From assembly GCF_001187535.1 (NCBI RefSeq), contig NZ_LFIO01000367.1, forward strand, positions 51,641 through 115,640: a DNA stretch of 64,000 nt. The letters run 5' to 3'. The DNA is from Rhizobium ecuadorense. GTDB lineage: Bacteria; Pseudomonadota; Alphaproteobacteria; Rhizobiales; Rhizobiaceae. Below the pieces are notes generated by a model that saw only the letters and a list, made by a program, of their open reading frames with translations, made no database searches and had not been told where the DNA came from. Position 1 is the first letter of the stretch, and each line of letters begins with the position of its first letter. The position numbers were made by a program, and so were the translations under genes. Shown piece after piece: positions 8,976 to 18,206 of this stretch.

Positions 8976-9885
8976 GCCGGCCCTCCCCCGCGACATCGTT
9001 CTGCTTGTCGATGACTCGCCCGAAGCGCTGGGCTTCCTGACCGACGCACTCGAGCAATCCGGCTTTTCCGTGCTGATCGCCACCTCAGGCAGCGCAGCCC
9101 TTGGCATCGTCGAGCGAATCACGCCGGATCTGATCCTGCTCGACGCCGTCATGCCCGCCATGGATGGCTTCGAGACCTGCCGCAGGTTGAAGGCGAATGC
9201 AGCGGTGGCGCAGGTGCCTGTCATCTTCATGACCGGCCTGACCGAGACCGAGCATGTCGTCCACGCGCTGGAATCCGGCGGTGTCGACTATCTCGCCAAG
9301 CCGATCAACATCGACGAATTGCGGGCCCGCATCCGTGTCCATTTGCGCAACGCCCGCTCGGCGCAGAGCGCCCGCGTGGCGCTCGACGCCGCCGGGCGCC
9401 ATCTGCTGGCAGTCAGAGGCGACGGCGCGGTCCACTGGTCGACGCCGCAGGCGACACGGCTGGTCAATGCCGCCATGGGCAGCGATGACGGCATGGAAAT
9501 CGTCGTCCGCCATATCGCTACCTGGATGGGCGACCGCGCAGCCGCAGTACGCGACGGCATCATCTCGATCGCCCATGCCGGTCAGGCGGCGCTGCAGCTC
9601 GCCTTCCTCGGCGCGATCGGCCCCGACGAATATCTCTTCCGTCTCACCGCCGCCAATCAGCGCAGCGACGACGAGATGCTGCGCCAGCGCTTTTCGCTGA
9701 CCCAGCGCGAATCCGAAGTGCTGCTCTGGATCGCCAAGGGCAAGGCCAACCGCGACATCGGTGAAATATTGGGACTGTCGGCGCGCACCGTGAACAAGCA
9801 CCTCGAACAGATCTACGTGAAGCTCGGCGTCGAGAACCGGGCCTCGGCGGCCGTGAAAGCGACGCACGTGCTGCACGAGATGTAA
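8968..9885 (+). CDS. LuxR-type response regulator, partner of the NCS1-kinase
   Basis: 305 residues. The N-terminal receiver has acidic residues in LLVDDSPE, phospho-acceptor D59 in LLDAVMPAMDG and the lysine in YLAKPINID. A linker of about 110 residues precedes a C-terminal LuxR/GerE helix-turn-helix (LTQRESEVLLWIAKGKANRD, then LGLSARTVNKHLEQIYVKLG). The TTG start at 8968 overlaps the kinase stop by 8 bp and has an AAGGTGG ribosome site inside the kinase gene, so the pair is translationally coupled. It is the obvious transcriptional output of that kinase. Targets are unknown; the urt operon and purine or urea catabolic genes are candidates. Confidence 0.9.
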   Translation: MAEPALPRDIVLLVDDSPEALGFLTDALEQSGFSVLIATSGSAALGIVERITPDLILLDAVMPAMDGFETCRRLKANAAVAQVPVIFMTGLTETEHVVHALESGGVDYLAKPINIDELRARIRVHLRNARSAQSARVALDAAGRHLLAVRGDGAVHWSTPQATRLVNAAMGSDDGMEIVVRHIATWMGDRAAAVRDGIISIAHAGQAALQLAFLGAIGPDEYLFRLTAANQRSDDEMLRQRFSLTQRESEVLLWIAKGKANRDIGEILGLSARTVNKHLEQIYVKLGVENRASAAVKATHVLHEM

Positions 9886-9958
9886 TATTGAGCGGAAACC
9901 GTCGGCAGCAGATAGGCGGCGCCGCGGAGGACGGAATTTGAAACCTCGGCAAAGCAAA

Positions 9959-9982
9959 GAAGCCCGGTCGGAACCGGGCTTC
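9959..9982 (-). terminator. Rho-independent terminator of the bra operon
   Basis: A perfect 10-bp stem (GAAGCCCGGT with ACCGGGCTTC) around a four-base loop lies 31 bp beyond the braC stop. On the minus strand it is followed by TTTGCTTTG. It sits between the convergent response regulator and braC genes and could also stop transcription from the other side. Confidence 0.8.
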
Positions 9983-10012
9983 AATCTCATCTGTCAAAAA
10001 GGGAAGCTAAGC

Positions 10013-11134
10013 TTACGAGCCCTGCGGAACGTAGGTGTACTTGCCGTCCGCGCCCTTCTTCCATTCGTACATGATGTAACCAGGAATCTTCGGGTCGCCC
10101 TTTTCGTCGAACGAAATGTCGCCGAGAACCGTGGTGAACGGACCCTTTTCCTTCATGGCCGTGGCGACAGCTTCAGGATCCACCGAACCGGCAGCCTTGG
10201 CGGCACCAACGATCGCCTGCATCGCAGCATAGGAGTAGAGCGTGTAGGCTTCCGGGTTGAAACCGGCGGCCTTGAACTTTTCGACGAGTTCCTTGTTGGC
10301 CGGGTTCAGCGTCGGATCGGGACCGAAGGTGTTCAGGGTACCGGCAACGGCGTCGCCAGCGATCGAGGCCAGTTCGTTCGAGACGATACCGTCGCCCGAA
10401 ACCAGCGTTGCCTTCAGGCCCTGGTCAGCCGCCTGGCGGATGATGAGACCGGCTTCGGTGTGCAGACCGCCCCAATAGATGATCGAGACGCCGGCTTCCT
10501 TCATCTTGGCGATGAGAGCCGAGAAGTCCTTGTCGCCGACGTTGATGCCTTCGTACATGACTTCCGTCACACCCGCGGCATTCATCGCCTTCTTGGTTTC
10601 GTCGGCAAGACCCTGACCGTAGGGAGTCTTGTCGTGAACAACGGCGATCTTGGCGTCCTTGAAGTGGTCGGCAAGATACTTGCCGGCGATGGCGCCCTGT
10701 TGGTCGTCACGGCCGCAGGTGCGGAACGTGTTCCAGAGGCCCCGTTCCGTGAACTTCGGGTTCGTAGCAGCCGGGGTGATTTCGAGAATGCCGTTTTCGG
10801 CATAGACTTCCGAAGCCGGGATCGAAACGCCCGAGTTGAAGTGGCCGATAACGAACTTGACGCCGTCGGCAACGAATTTGTTAGCGACCGAGATGCCCTG
10901 CTTCGGGTCGGAGACGTCGTCGCCGAGCTCGATCTTGATCTGCTCGCCGTTAATGCCGCCAGCAGCGTTGATGTCGGCGGCCGCCTGCTCGGCGCCCTTC
11001 TGGAGCTGAGCGCCGAACGCAGCGTTCGGGCCGGTCAGCGGACCAGCGACAGCGATGAGAACGTCGGCCCAGGCGTTGCCGCTGAAGGCGACCATCGCCG
11101 TCAGAGCCACTGCCGACAGAAGAGACTTCTTCAT
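10013..11134 (-). CDS. braC: Branched-chain amino acid ABC transporter binding protein BraC
   Basis: 373-residue periplasmic binding protein with a Sec signal ending at GNAWA. The mature protein opens [20 protein letters not shown], the LivK/BraC signature, and has the two-lobe type I fold. It is the last gene of the operon. The order permease, permease, ATPase, ATPase, small protein, binding protein matches the R. leguminosarum bra locus, which in that species transports a broad range of amino acids. A good GGGAG ribosome site lies just before the ATG. A 120-bp gap before it may carry its own promoter, but none is evident. Confidence 0.93.
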   Translation of the reverse strand: MKKSLLSAVALTAMVAFSGNAWADVLIAVAGPLTGPNAAFGAQLQKGAEQAAADINAAGGINGEQIKIELGDDVSDPKQGISVANKFVADGVKFVIGHFNSGVSIPASEVYAENGILEITPAATNPKFTERGLWNTFRTCGRDDQQGAIAGKYLADHFKDAKIAVVHDKTPYGQGLADETKKAMNAAGVTEVMYEGINVGDKDFSALIAKMKEAGVSIIYWGGLHTEAGLIIRQAADQGLKATLVSGDGIVSNELASIAGDAVAGTLNTFGPDPTLNPANKELVEKFKAAGFNPEAYTLYSYAAMQAIVGAAKAAGSVDPEAVATAMKEKGPFTTVLGDISFDEKGDPKIPGYIMYEWKKGADGKYTYVPQGS

Positions 11135-11254
11135 ATTATTACTCCCAATTTTTGGGCGGGTTCCGGTCCAAGGCCCAACGCACTACCCACCATTGACTGC
11201 GCTAGGAAAGCTGTTCCACTCTGAAGGCAATTCATGCCTAGTTTCAACGGACTG

Positions 11255-11608
11255 TCAATGTTTGTCCTTCCACGAAAACGCGGAAGTTTTTTCGTACAGC
11301 CAGTAATAGTTGTTGACCATCTGATTGGTGCGGCGAAAGCGGAAGCCGGCGGTCGAGAAGACCAGCAGCGTTACGAAATCAATGCCGTAGTAGAGCGCGC
11401 TGAGCATCGGCCCATCGAACAAGGCGTGATGCAGGAACTGCATGGCCCAGGCGAGGAGAAAAGTATAGACGATGGCCAGCGGATAGTTGTTCCAGCCTTC
11501 GGCCACCGCTTTGCCGGCGCGCCAGGCCGTCCAGAAGCCGATCAGCACGACGATCGCGCGGATGATCAAGCGGGCACCGGTATCGCTTTCGAAGAAAAGT
11601 CCCTGCAT
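11255..11608 (-). CDS. Small membrane protein in the bra operon (DUF6867-like)
   Basis: 117 residues with three hydrophobic segments (around residues 14-30, 45-65 and 73-90) and a basic, aromatic C-terminus. It lies 18 bp after braG and before braC, inside a transporter operon whose five standard components are otherwise complete. I believe this belongs to a rhizobial family of unknown function found at this position, but cannot confirm it here. A role as an accessory or assembly factor of the transporter is plausible and untested. Confidence 0.8.
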   Translation of the reverse strand: MQGLFFESDTGARLIIRAIVVLIGFWTAWRAGKAVAEGWNNYPLAIVYTFLLAWAMQFLHHALFDGPMLSALYYGIDFVTLLVFSTAGFRFRRTNQMVNNYYWLYEKTSAFSWKDKH

Positions 11609-11626
11609 GTCAAACTCCCCTTCGAG

Positions 11627-12370
11627 CTAGTGTCTTCCGCCTTCGAGATAGGCGGCGCGGACTTCAGGATTGGCGAGCAGTTCCTTGCCGGAGCCGCTCA
11701 TCGTCACCTTGCCGTTCACCATCACGTAAGCGCGGTGCGAAAGCCTCAGCGCAGCAAATGCGTTCTGCTCGACGAGGAACACGGTGAGACCTTCCTGTTC
11801 GTTGAGCTTGCGGATCGCCTCGAAGATGCCCTTGACGATCAGCGGCGCAAGGCCGAGCGAGGGTTCGTCGAGCAACAGCAGCTTCGGGCGTGCCATCAGC
11901 GCGCGGCCGATCGACAGCATCTGCTGTTCGCCGCCCGAAAGCGTGCCGCCGCGCTGGGCGTGGCGTTCTTTCAGGCGCGGGAAGAGCGCAAAGATCTTCT
12001 CGACGTCCTCGGCGAAATATTTGAGATTGTCGAGGCCGGCGCCCATCTGGAGATTTTCCAGAACCGTCATGCGCGGGAAGATGCGGCGTCCCTCAGGCGA
12101 CTGCGCGATGCGCAAGCGAGCGATTTCGTGGGTCGGCATGTGGGTGATGTCGCGGCCCTCGAAGACGACCGAGCCAGTACGGGCCTGCGGGCTGCCGCAG
12201 ATCGTCATCATCAGCGTCGACTTGCCGGCGCCGTTGGCGCCGATCAGGCTGACGATCTCACCCTTATTGACGTGGACATCGATGCCGGCCAGCGCACGAA
12301 TATTGCCATAATAGGTTTCGACGCCATTCACCTGAAGGAGCGGTTGACCCGTCATTACTTCATCGCCCAT
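11627..12370 (-). CDS. braG: Branched-chain amino acid ABC transporter ATPase BraG (LivF type)
   Basis: 247-residue ATPase that powers amino acid import with BraF. It shows Walker A GANGAGKST, the signature LSGGEQQ, Walker B LLLLDEPS and the following LGLAPLIV segment typical of LivF. The ATG at 12370 shares one base with the braF stop (TGATG). An internal ATG five codons later (12355) is an alternative start. Confidence 0.95.
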   Translation of the reverse strand: MGDEVMTGQPLLQVNGVETYYGNIRALAGIDVHVNKGEIVSLIGANGAGKSTLMMTICGSPQARTGSVVFEGRDITHMPTHEIARLRIAQSPEGRRIFPRMTVLENLQMGAGLDNLKYFAEDVEKIFALFPRLKERHAQRGGTLSGGEQQMLSIGRALMARPKLLLLDEPSLGLAPLIVKGIFEAIRKLNEQEGLTVFLVEQNAFAALRLSHRAYVMVNGKVTMSGSGKELLANPEVRAAYLEGGRH

Positions 12371-13248
12371 CAGTTTGCTCCTCCTTCGAGCTGCTCGACG
12401 GTTGCGATCACCTCTTCCACTTCTTCATCCTCGACACCGAGATAGGCCGCGATGACCTTCGGATCGTTTTTGACGTGATCCGGCGTGCCATCGGAAATCT
12501 TCTGGCCGTATTCGAGCACGACGACGTGGTCGGAGATTTCCATCACTACCGACATGTCATGCTCGATGAGCAGGATAGATGTTCCGGTTTCGGCGCGGAT
12601 GTTCTGCAGCAGCGCATTGAGCGTTGCCGATTCCCGCGGGTTCAGGCCGGCGGCCGGTTCGTCCAGGCAAAGCAGCTCGGGACCGGTGCACATGGCGCGA
12701 GCGATCTCGAGACGCCGCTGGGCGCCATAGGGCAGATCGCCTGCCGGATCGTCGGCGCGATCGATCAGATCGGCCTTCTCGAGCCAATGGCGGGCTAGCT
12801 CGATCGATGCAGCCGCCTCCCGTTTGTAGGGACCGATGCCGACGAGGCCGAGGATCGTATAACCCGACGCCTTCATCAGCTTGTTGTGCTGGGCGACGAG
12901 CAGGTTTTCAAGAACCGTCAGGCCGGAGAACAGCCGGATGTTCTGGAAGGTGCGCGCCACCTTGGCTTCTTTGGTGATGCGAAAATCCGGCAGCCGCTCC
13001 AGCAGATACTGCTTGCCGCTCTTCTGGTTAAGCGTGATCATCCCCATCGTCGGCTTGTAGAAGCCGGTGATGCAGTTGAAGACGGTGGTCTTGCCGGCAC
13101 CGTTCGGCCCGATCAGCGCGGTGATGTCACCGCGCTTGGCTTCGAAGGAGAAGTCGTTGATGGCCATCAGGCCGCCGAACTTCATCGACAGGTGCTCGAC
13201 CTTGAGCAGCGTATCGCTGGACATCGTGTTGGTAACGGGGCTCATCAA
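12370..13248 (-). CDS. braF: Branched-chain amino acid ABC transporter ATPase BraF (LivG type)
   Basis: 292-residue ATPase, slightly longer than LivG because of a C-terminal acidic tail (EDEEVEEVIATVEQLEG). Walker A is GPNGAGKTT and Walker B LLCLDEPAAG. The signature is the LivG-type variant LPYGAQRRLEIARAM instead of LSGGQ. The start overlaps the braE stop by 4 bp and the end touches braG, so braE-F-G are translationally coupled. Confidence 0.95.
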   Translation of the reverse strand: MMSPVTNTMSSDTLLKVEHLSMKFGGLMAINDFSFEAKRGDITALIGPNGAGKTTVFNCITGFYKPTMGMITLNQKSGKQYLLERLPDFRITKEAKVARTFQNIRLFSGLTVLENLLVAQHNKLMKASGYTILGLVGIGPYKREAAASIELARHWLEKADLIDRADDPAGDLPYGAQRRLEIARAMCTGPELLCLDEPAAGLNPRESATLNALLQNIRAETGTSILLIEHDMSVVMEISDHVVVLEYGQKISDGTPDHVKNDPKVIAAYLGVEDEEVEEVIATVEQLEGGAN

Positions 13249-14636
13249 CCGTGGCCCTCCTTGATGAAGCTTCCGGATATTGCCTTGCGCGCCTTGAGGA
13301 AGGCGGTCGGTTCACGCGAACCGACGAAACCGCGCGGCTTGAACAGCATGACCACGACCATGGCGAGGCCGAAGATCAGCATGCGATACAATTCTGGCGT
13401 GAAAGTCGGCCCGAAAATCACTTTCAGGAAGTCCATTTCGCGCAGCGCCTCGGTGCCGCCGACCATGACGATTGCGGCGATCGCAATGCCGGTCAGAGAA
13501 CCCATGCCCCCGAGGACGACAATGGCGAGGATGACGGCAGATTCCAGGAAGACGAAGGATTCCGGCGAAACGAAGCCTTGACGGGCAGCAAAGAAGGAGC
13601 CGGCGAAACCGGCAAACATCGCTCCCGTCGCAAAGGCCGTGAGTTTGGTCGTCACCGTATTGATGCCGAGCGAGCGGCAGGCGATCTCGTCTTCGCGCAA
13701 CGCTTCCCAGGCGCGACCGATCGGCATGCGGCGCAGCCGGATGGTCACGTAGGCGGTCAGCATGCAGAGCGCCAGGATGAGGTAAAAAAGGAAGATCTTG
13801 TAGTAAGCCGAGGACATCGAAAGGTGAAAAACCTTGGCAAAGCCGCCGGCCGTCGCGTCGAAGGGAATGCCGAAGAGCGTCACCTTGGGAATGCTCGAGA
13901 TACCGAAAGTCCCCTTGGTGACATCCGTCCAGTTGATAAGGACGAGGCGGATGATTTCACCGAAGGCAAGCGTGACGATGGCGAGGTAGTCGCCGCGCAG
14001 GCGCAGCACCGGGAAGCCGAGGATGACGCCCCAGAGTGCGGCGAAAATGCCGGAAAGCGGCAGGAGAACCCAGAAGGACAGGCCGAAATAGCTCGACAGC
14101 AGCGCGTAGGAATAGGCGCCGACTGCATAGAAGGCGACATAGCCGAGATCGAGCAGACCGGCGAGGCCGACGACGATGTTCAGCCCCCAGGCAAGCATCA
14201 CATAGATCAGGATCTGGATGCCGAAATTGTCGACATATGTCAGCGAACCCTGCGGGCCTTTGATCGCCACCACCACCATGGGATAAAGCAGCAGGGCGAT
14301 CAGCGCGATCTTTAGGAAATGCCGGTGGAAGAAGCTCTTCTCGGTGGAGATAGGGAGTTCGCCCTGTCTCGCCTTTGCCAGCTTGCGGCTGTCGAGATGC
14401 GGCCGCAGGAAAACCACCGTGGCGAAGCGGCCGATCGCGGCGACAGCGACGAAGATCGCAAGCAGCCCCCAGCGCTGGACGATGATCAGCTCGTTGTTGA
14501 TGTTCTGGTCGGTCTTGAGGCCGACATAGAGAACGAACATACCGAACGACAGGATGGCGGCGAAGAGGGCTTCGGTAAGGCCTTTGCGGACAAGTCCGGC
14601 ATCGGGCTTGCCTGCAGAATTTTCAATGTTTGCCAT
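13245..14636 (-). CDS. braE: Branched-chain amino acid ABC transporter permease BraE (LivM type)
   Basis: 463-residue inner-membrane permease, second membrane subunit of the Bra importer. An N-terminal region of about 110 residues with extra membrane segments precedes the LivM core. The core is marked by GLLDLGYVAFYAVGAYSYAL and by RLRGDYLAIVTLAFGEIIR. It begins 4 bp after the braD stop and overlaps braF by 4 bp. Confidence 0.95.
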   Translation of the reverse strand: MANIENSAGKPDAGLVRKGLTEALFAAILSFGMFVLYVGLKTDQNINNELIIVQRWGLLAIFVAVAAIGRFATVVFLRPHLDSRKLAKARQGELPISTEKSFFHRHFLKIALIALLLYPMVVVAIKGPQGSLTYVDNFGIQILIYVMLAWGLNIVVGLAGLLDLGYVAFYAVGAYSYALLSSYFGLSFWVLLPLSGIFAALWGVILGFPVLRLRGDYLAIVTLAFGEIIRLVLINWTDVTKGTFGISSIPKVTLFGIPFDATAGGFAKVFHLSMSSAYYKIFLFYLILALCMLTAYVTIRLRRMPIGRAWEALREDEIACRSLGINTVTTKLTAFATGAMFAGFAGSFFAARQGFVSPESFVFLESAVILAIVVLGGMGSLTGIAIAAIVMVGGTEALREMDFLKVIFGPTFTPELYRMLIFGLAMVVVMLFKPRGFVGSREPTAFLKARKAISGSFIKEGHG

Positions 14637-14640
14637 GACG

Positions 14641-15543
14641 TTATACCTTCTCGACTTCCGGCCGTCCGAGGATACCCGTCGGCTTGAAGATCAGCACGAA
14701 AGCGAGGATGGCGAAGGTCGCGACATCCTTGTACGCGATGGTGAAATAGGCCGACCACAGCGATTCGATCAGGCCGATCATCAACCCGCCGAGAACGGCG
14801 CCCGGCAATGAGCCGATGCCGCCGAGAACGGCTGCGGTAAAGGCCTTCACACCCGGCGTGAAACCGTCGGCGAACGACGCGACGCCATAATACATCAGAT
14901 ACATCGTGCCGGCGACGGCAGCCAGCGCCGCACCCATGACGAAGGTGATGGAAATCGTCTGGTCGACATTGACACCGAGCAGTGCCGCCATCTTGCGGTC
15001 CTGTTCGGTGGCGCGCTGGGCACGGCCGAGTGCGGTACGATTGACGATGTACCAAAAGACGGCGAGCAGCACGACCGTGATCACGATGATGACGATCTGT
15101 TTCAGCGACACCGAGATGTTGCCGAACTGATAGACCGAGCTGATCATCGGCGGGATCGGCTTGTTGCGCGGACCCTGCGTCACCTGGATGAAATTGGACA
15201 GCACGATCGACATGCCGATCGCCGTAATCAGCGGCGCCAGGCGGAAGGAACCGCGCAGCGGGCGGTACGCGATGCGCTCAATCGTCCAATTCCACAAACT
15301 CGTCATCAGCATCGCGACGACAAGCATCGCCAGCAGCAGAATTGCCACCGGGAGACCTGCGAAGATGGATGTAAGGACGAGAAAGACGATAAGAGCGGCG
15401 AAGCCACCGAGCATGAAGATATCGCCATGGGCGAAATTGATCATGCCAATAATGCCGTAAACCATCGTATAGCCGATAGCCACAAGGCCATAGATGGATC
15501 CAAGCGTCAGCCCATTGAAGAGCTGCTGGACGAAATACTCCAT
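14641..15543 (-). CDS. braD: Branched-chain amino acid ABC transporter permease BraD (LivH type)
   Basis: 300-residue permease and first gene of the bra operon. The ATG at 15543 gives MEYFVQQLFNGLTLGSIYGL, the standard LivH beginning, with AGGGG about 12 bases upstream. A start 31 codons earlier would add a polar extension and is rejected. The core motif MINFAHGDIFMLGGF and the C-terminal VLGGIGSLPGAVLGG are present. Confidence 0.95.
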   Translation of the reverse strand: MEYFVQQLFNGLTLGSIYGLVAIGYTMVYGIIGMINFAHGDIFMLGGFAALIVFLVLTSIFAGLPVAILLLAMLVVAMLMTSLWNWTIERIAYRPLRGSFRLAPLITAIGMSIVLSNFIQVTQGPRNKPIPPMISSVYQFGNISVSLKQIVIIVITVVLLAVFWYIVNRTALGRAQRATEQDRKMAALLGVNVDQTISITFVMGAALAAVAGTMYLMYYGVASFADGFTPGVKAFTAAVLGGIGSLPGAVLGGLMIGLIESLWSAYFTIAYKDVATFAILAFVLIFKPTGILGRPEVEKV

Positions 15544-16097
15544 ATGTCGTTTTCCCCTGGATGCGAGCCGAACAGGCTGCATCTCTTTTTGGTTCTTCGG
15601 TTCCCCGTTTCGGAGAACCTCATAGGCCGAATGCATACCGGTTTCAGTGGAAATGTGAAGACAAAAAGGATTTACTCCGACAAATTCTTGTCAGAACAGG
15701 CCTAAGTGGCGCATTTTGAACCAAAATCCACAGAAAATCGGCAAAGAAAGGCCTGTTTTTGATCAGAAACTGCCACTGAGTTAACGGTTCGGAGATATCG
15801 CCGACGATTTCTCGATGCCGCTTGTTGCGCAAGCTATTCCATAGAATTGGAAGATGGCGCAAATTCAGACCCGAAGCCAGGCGCTTTTGCGAATACCATT
15901 TCACGAGCAAATGCCCTTCTTCGTCTGACAAGGCTGAAAACTTATGGTAGCTTCGTGGAACTGCGTGACGAGGATGCAAGGCGCGTCGGGAAACACCATA
16001 TCGAGTATCTGGTGACATCGAGTATCTGGTGACAGGGATGGTTTGCGGACGGGCGACAGTGGGGTGCTCGGCCCGCGTGGCGAACGGCAAAAGGACA
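15544..16097. other. Divergent intergenic region between braD and cysQ
   Basis: A 554-bp region without a credible gene. It must contain the promoters of the leftward bra operon and rightward cysQ. A 17-bp direct tandem repeat (ATCGAGTATCTGGTGAC, at 16000-16016 and 16017-16033) lies 65 bp before cysQ. I see no clear -35/-10 pair or known operator. Confidence 0.6.
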
Positions 16098-16895
16098 ATG
16101 CTGAGGACATTTGAACGGGCGGCACTCGAAGCCGGCAAGGCCATCATCACGGTCCTGCGCCAAGGTTTCCCGGTCGCCATGAAAGCGGATGCAAGTCCGG
16201 TCACGGTCGCCGACGAGGAGGCCGAACGCATCATCCTCGCTCATCTCGCCAGAGATTATCCCGAAATACCCGTCGTCGCCGAAGAATCGGTCGCCGCCGG
16301 AAAAGTGCCCGACATCGCCGGCCGCGGCTTCTTCCTGGTCGATCCTCTCGACGGCACGCGAGAATTCGTCGATGGGCGGCAGGAATTCACCGTGAATATC
16401 GCCTATATAGAGAATGGCGCCCCGGTGGCCGGCATCGTCTACGCCCCGGCACTCGGTCTTGCCTTCTCGGGCGAACGCGGCCACGCCGAAAGGCTCGTCG
16501 TCACCAACGAATTCACCGTCGGTGCGCGCAGTGCGATCACCGTGCGTGAACAGCCGGACGATAGGCTGGCGCTCGCCAGCCTACGCCACAACAGCCCCGA
16601 GACCGGAAGCTTCCTCGCCCACCACTCCATCTCCAAATGCACCAATATCGGCTCCTCGCTGAAATTCTGTCTGCTGGCCGAAGGCAAGGCCGACGTCTAT
16701 CCGCGCTTTACCCGCACGATGGAATGGGACACGGCGGCCGGCGATGCGGTGCTGCGCGCCGCCGGCGGTTCGACGGTGACGCTCGACGGAGCGCCGCTGA
16801 CCTACGGCAAGACGGGCGCAGCAGCCGATTTCGACTTCGCCAACCCGAACTTCATCTCCTGGGGCGGCACGAAACGCGTCCTCGAACCGGCGTAA
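16098..16895 (+). CDS. cysQ: 3'(2'),5'-bisphosphate nucleotidase CysQ
   Basis: 265-residue member of the inositol monophosphatase superfamily. It should hydrolyse 3'-phosphoadenosine 5'-phosphate, a by-product of sulfate assimilation, using magnesium. Metal-binding motifs are visible: EES near residue 64, DPLDGTREF near 82 and WDTAAGDAVLRAAGG near 211. The REFVDG sequence after DPLDGT favours CysQ over SuhB. The ATG at 16098 has AAAAGGAC upstream; an in-frame start 23 codons earlier lacks family similarity. It is monocistronic as far as visible. Confidence 0.9.
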   Translation: MLRTFERAALEAGKAIITVLRQGFPVAMKADASPVTVADEEAERIILAHLARDYPEIPVVAEESVAAGKVPDIAGRGFFLVDPLDGTREFVDGRQEFTVNIAYIENGAPVAGIVYAPALGLAFSGERGHAERLVVTNEFTVGARSAITVREQPDDRLALASLRHNSPETGSFLAHHSISKCTNIGSSLKFCLLAEGKADVYPRFTRTMEWDTAAGDAVLRAAGGSTVTLDGAPLTYGKTGAAADFDFANPNFISWGGTKRVLEPA

Positions 16896-17438
16896 CAACC
16901 CGCACCAATCCCGGAACTATCAGCTATCCACGCGACCGGAGCCCCGGCAGGCGGTCAGAGAGTGATTCGCAAACAGCCGGCCGGACTGGCTGATTCTCGG
17001 CCTGAACCCTGTTTTTCCACTTTTCCCGCGCCGGATTGTCACCGATCCCGCCTTGATTTTGTCATATTCCGACACAGTTTGGGAACGACCGAGCATCCCG
17101 GCTAGAAAAAATTCGCGTCGGAATTGGTTAAAAACACCCCATAACGACCGTCGGTCGCGTGCCGATCCAACACGTTCGACTACCCCCGGAAGCCCTCGCC
17201 AAAGGCCTAGAAACCTTGACGAAATTCCAATTATTAACGAAATATCATGAGCTTGCCTCAACTTAACGCAGATGCGAAAGATTTATTGCAATGCGATATT
17301 TCTCTGGACACCATTACACAATTGTCGCATTTTTCCGTTTTAGTAGGGTTACCAAGACCTGAGTGCAGCCCTGGTGACAGGGTTAACCATTGATCGCCTT
17401 TTGCCGCCGCGCCCCTCGAAGACAACAGAGTACGATCC
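16896..17438. other. Intergenic region upstream of the sugar transferase gene
   Basis: A 543-bp AT-richer region with no convincing gene on either strand. It contains several TTAAC or TTAA motifs. One is TTAACCAT at 17383-17390, 49 bp before the proposed start of the sugar transferase, which matches the CtrA half-site. No second half-site at the usual spacing was seen. Confidence 0.5.
17383..17390 (+). promoter_or_regulatory. CtrA half-site-like TTAACCAT
   Basis: The octamer TTAACCAT, known as a CtrA half-site in alphaproteobacteria, lies 49 bp before the sugar transferase start. A single octamer occurs by chance fairly often, so this is suggestive only. Confidence 0.3.
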
Positions 17439-18164
17439 TTGAGCATCACGGAACTAAACAACACCATTTCGAATGAGTCCTTCAGGCCGAGCCGCCGCGA
17501 GCTGCCGGGTCTGAAGATCCAGACCCCTGTTATCCATAGCGATGCGCCGCAGGCGCCGTGGATGGATCTTGTCCTGAAGCGGGCGTTCGACATCGTTTCG
17601 TCGTTGAGCGCCCTCCTCGTCCTTGCCCCTTTCCTTCTGTTCGTCGCTTTGCTGATCAAGCTCGACAGCCCGGGACCGGTGCTCTTCAAGCAGACCCGCT
17701 GGGGCAAGAACTGCAAGACCATCAAGGTCTACAAGTTCCGCTCGATGCGCACCGATCTCTGCGATGTCTCGGGTATTGCCCAGACGGTGAAGAACGATCC
17801 GCGCATCACCCGGGTCGGCGCCATCCTGCGCCGCACGAACGTCGATGAGCTGCCGCAGCTGCTGAACGTGCTGATGGGTCACATGTCCGTCGTCGGCCCG
17901 CGCTGCCATGCAATCGGCATGCGCGCCGGCGGCATGCTCTACGAAGAACTCGTCCCGGAATACCATCAGCGCCACGCCATGCGCCCCGGCATGACGGGCC
18001 TTGCTCAGATGCGCGGCCTGCGCGGCCCGACCGATCGTCCGGCCAAGGCGCGTGCCCGCATCGTCAGCGATCTCTATTACGTCGCCAACTTCTCGATCGT
18101 GATGGATATCCGCATCATTGCCGGAACTGTCGTATCCGAGCTGACCCGCGGAAAAGGCTTCTAA
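17439..18164 (+). CDS. Exopolysaccharide-type sugar (undecaprenyl-phosphate) transferase
   Basis: 241-residue bacterial sugar transferase (PF02397 type), the enzyme class that moves a sugar-1-phosphate from a nucleotide sugar to the lipid carrier to start polysaccharide assembly. It has one membrane-inserted hydrophobic segment at about 50-75, the KVYKFRSM segment, [20 protein letters not shown] and the PGMTGLAQ motif. It lacks the extra membrane domain of WbaP-size enzymes and is ExoY/PssA-sized, but its sequence is not the ExoY I recall. The start is uncertain: TTG at 17439 is used here, and ATG at 17562 is the alternative. Confidence 0.85.
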   Translation: MSITELNNTISNESFRPSRRELPGLKIQTPVIHSDAPQAPWMDLVLKRAFDIVSSLSALLVLAPFLLFVALLIKLDSPGPVLFKQTRWGKNCKTIKVYKFRSMRTDLCDVSGIAQTVKNDPRITRVGAILRRTNVDELPQLLNVLMGHMSVVGPRCHAIGMRAGGMLYEELVPEYHQRHAMRPGMTGLAQMRGLRGPTDRPAKARARIVSDLYYVANFSIVMDIRIIAGTVVSELTRGKGF

Positions 18165-18176
18165 GATTTGTGAGAA

Positions 18177-18206
18177 GGGACCGGCTGCCTCACGGCAACC
18201 GGTCCC
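18177..18206 (+). terminator. Terminator-like hairpin after the sugar transferase
   Basis: GGGACCGG and TGCC pair with GGCA and CCGGTCCC around a TCAC loop, 12 bp after the stop codon. The stem is long and GC-rich; only a weak T content follows. Confidence 0.65.

Noticed and set aside
16000..16033. 17-bp tandem direct repeat upstream of cysQ as an operator
   Set aside because: The duplication is perfect but has no internal symmetry or known motif. A simple replication slippage event explains it equally well.
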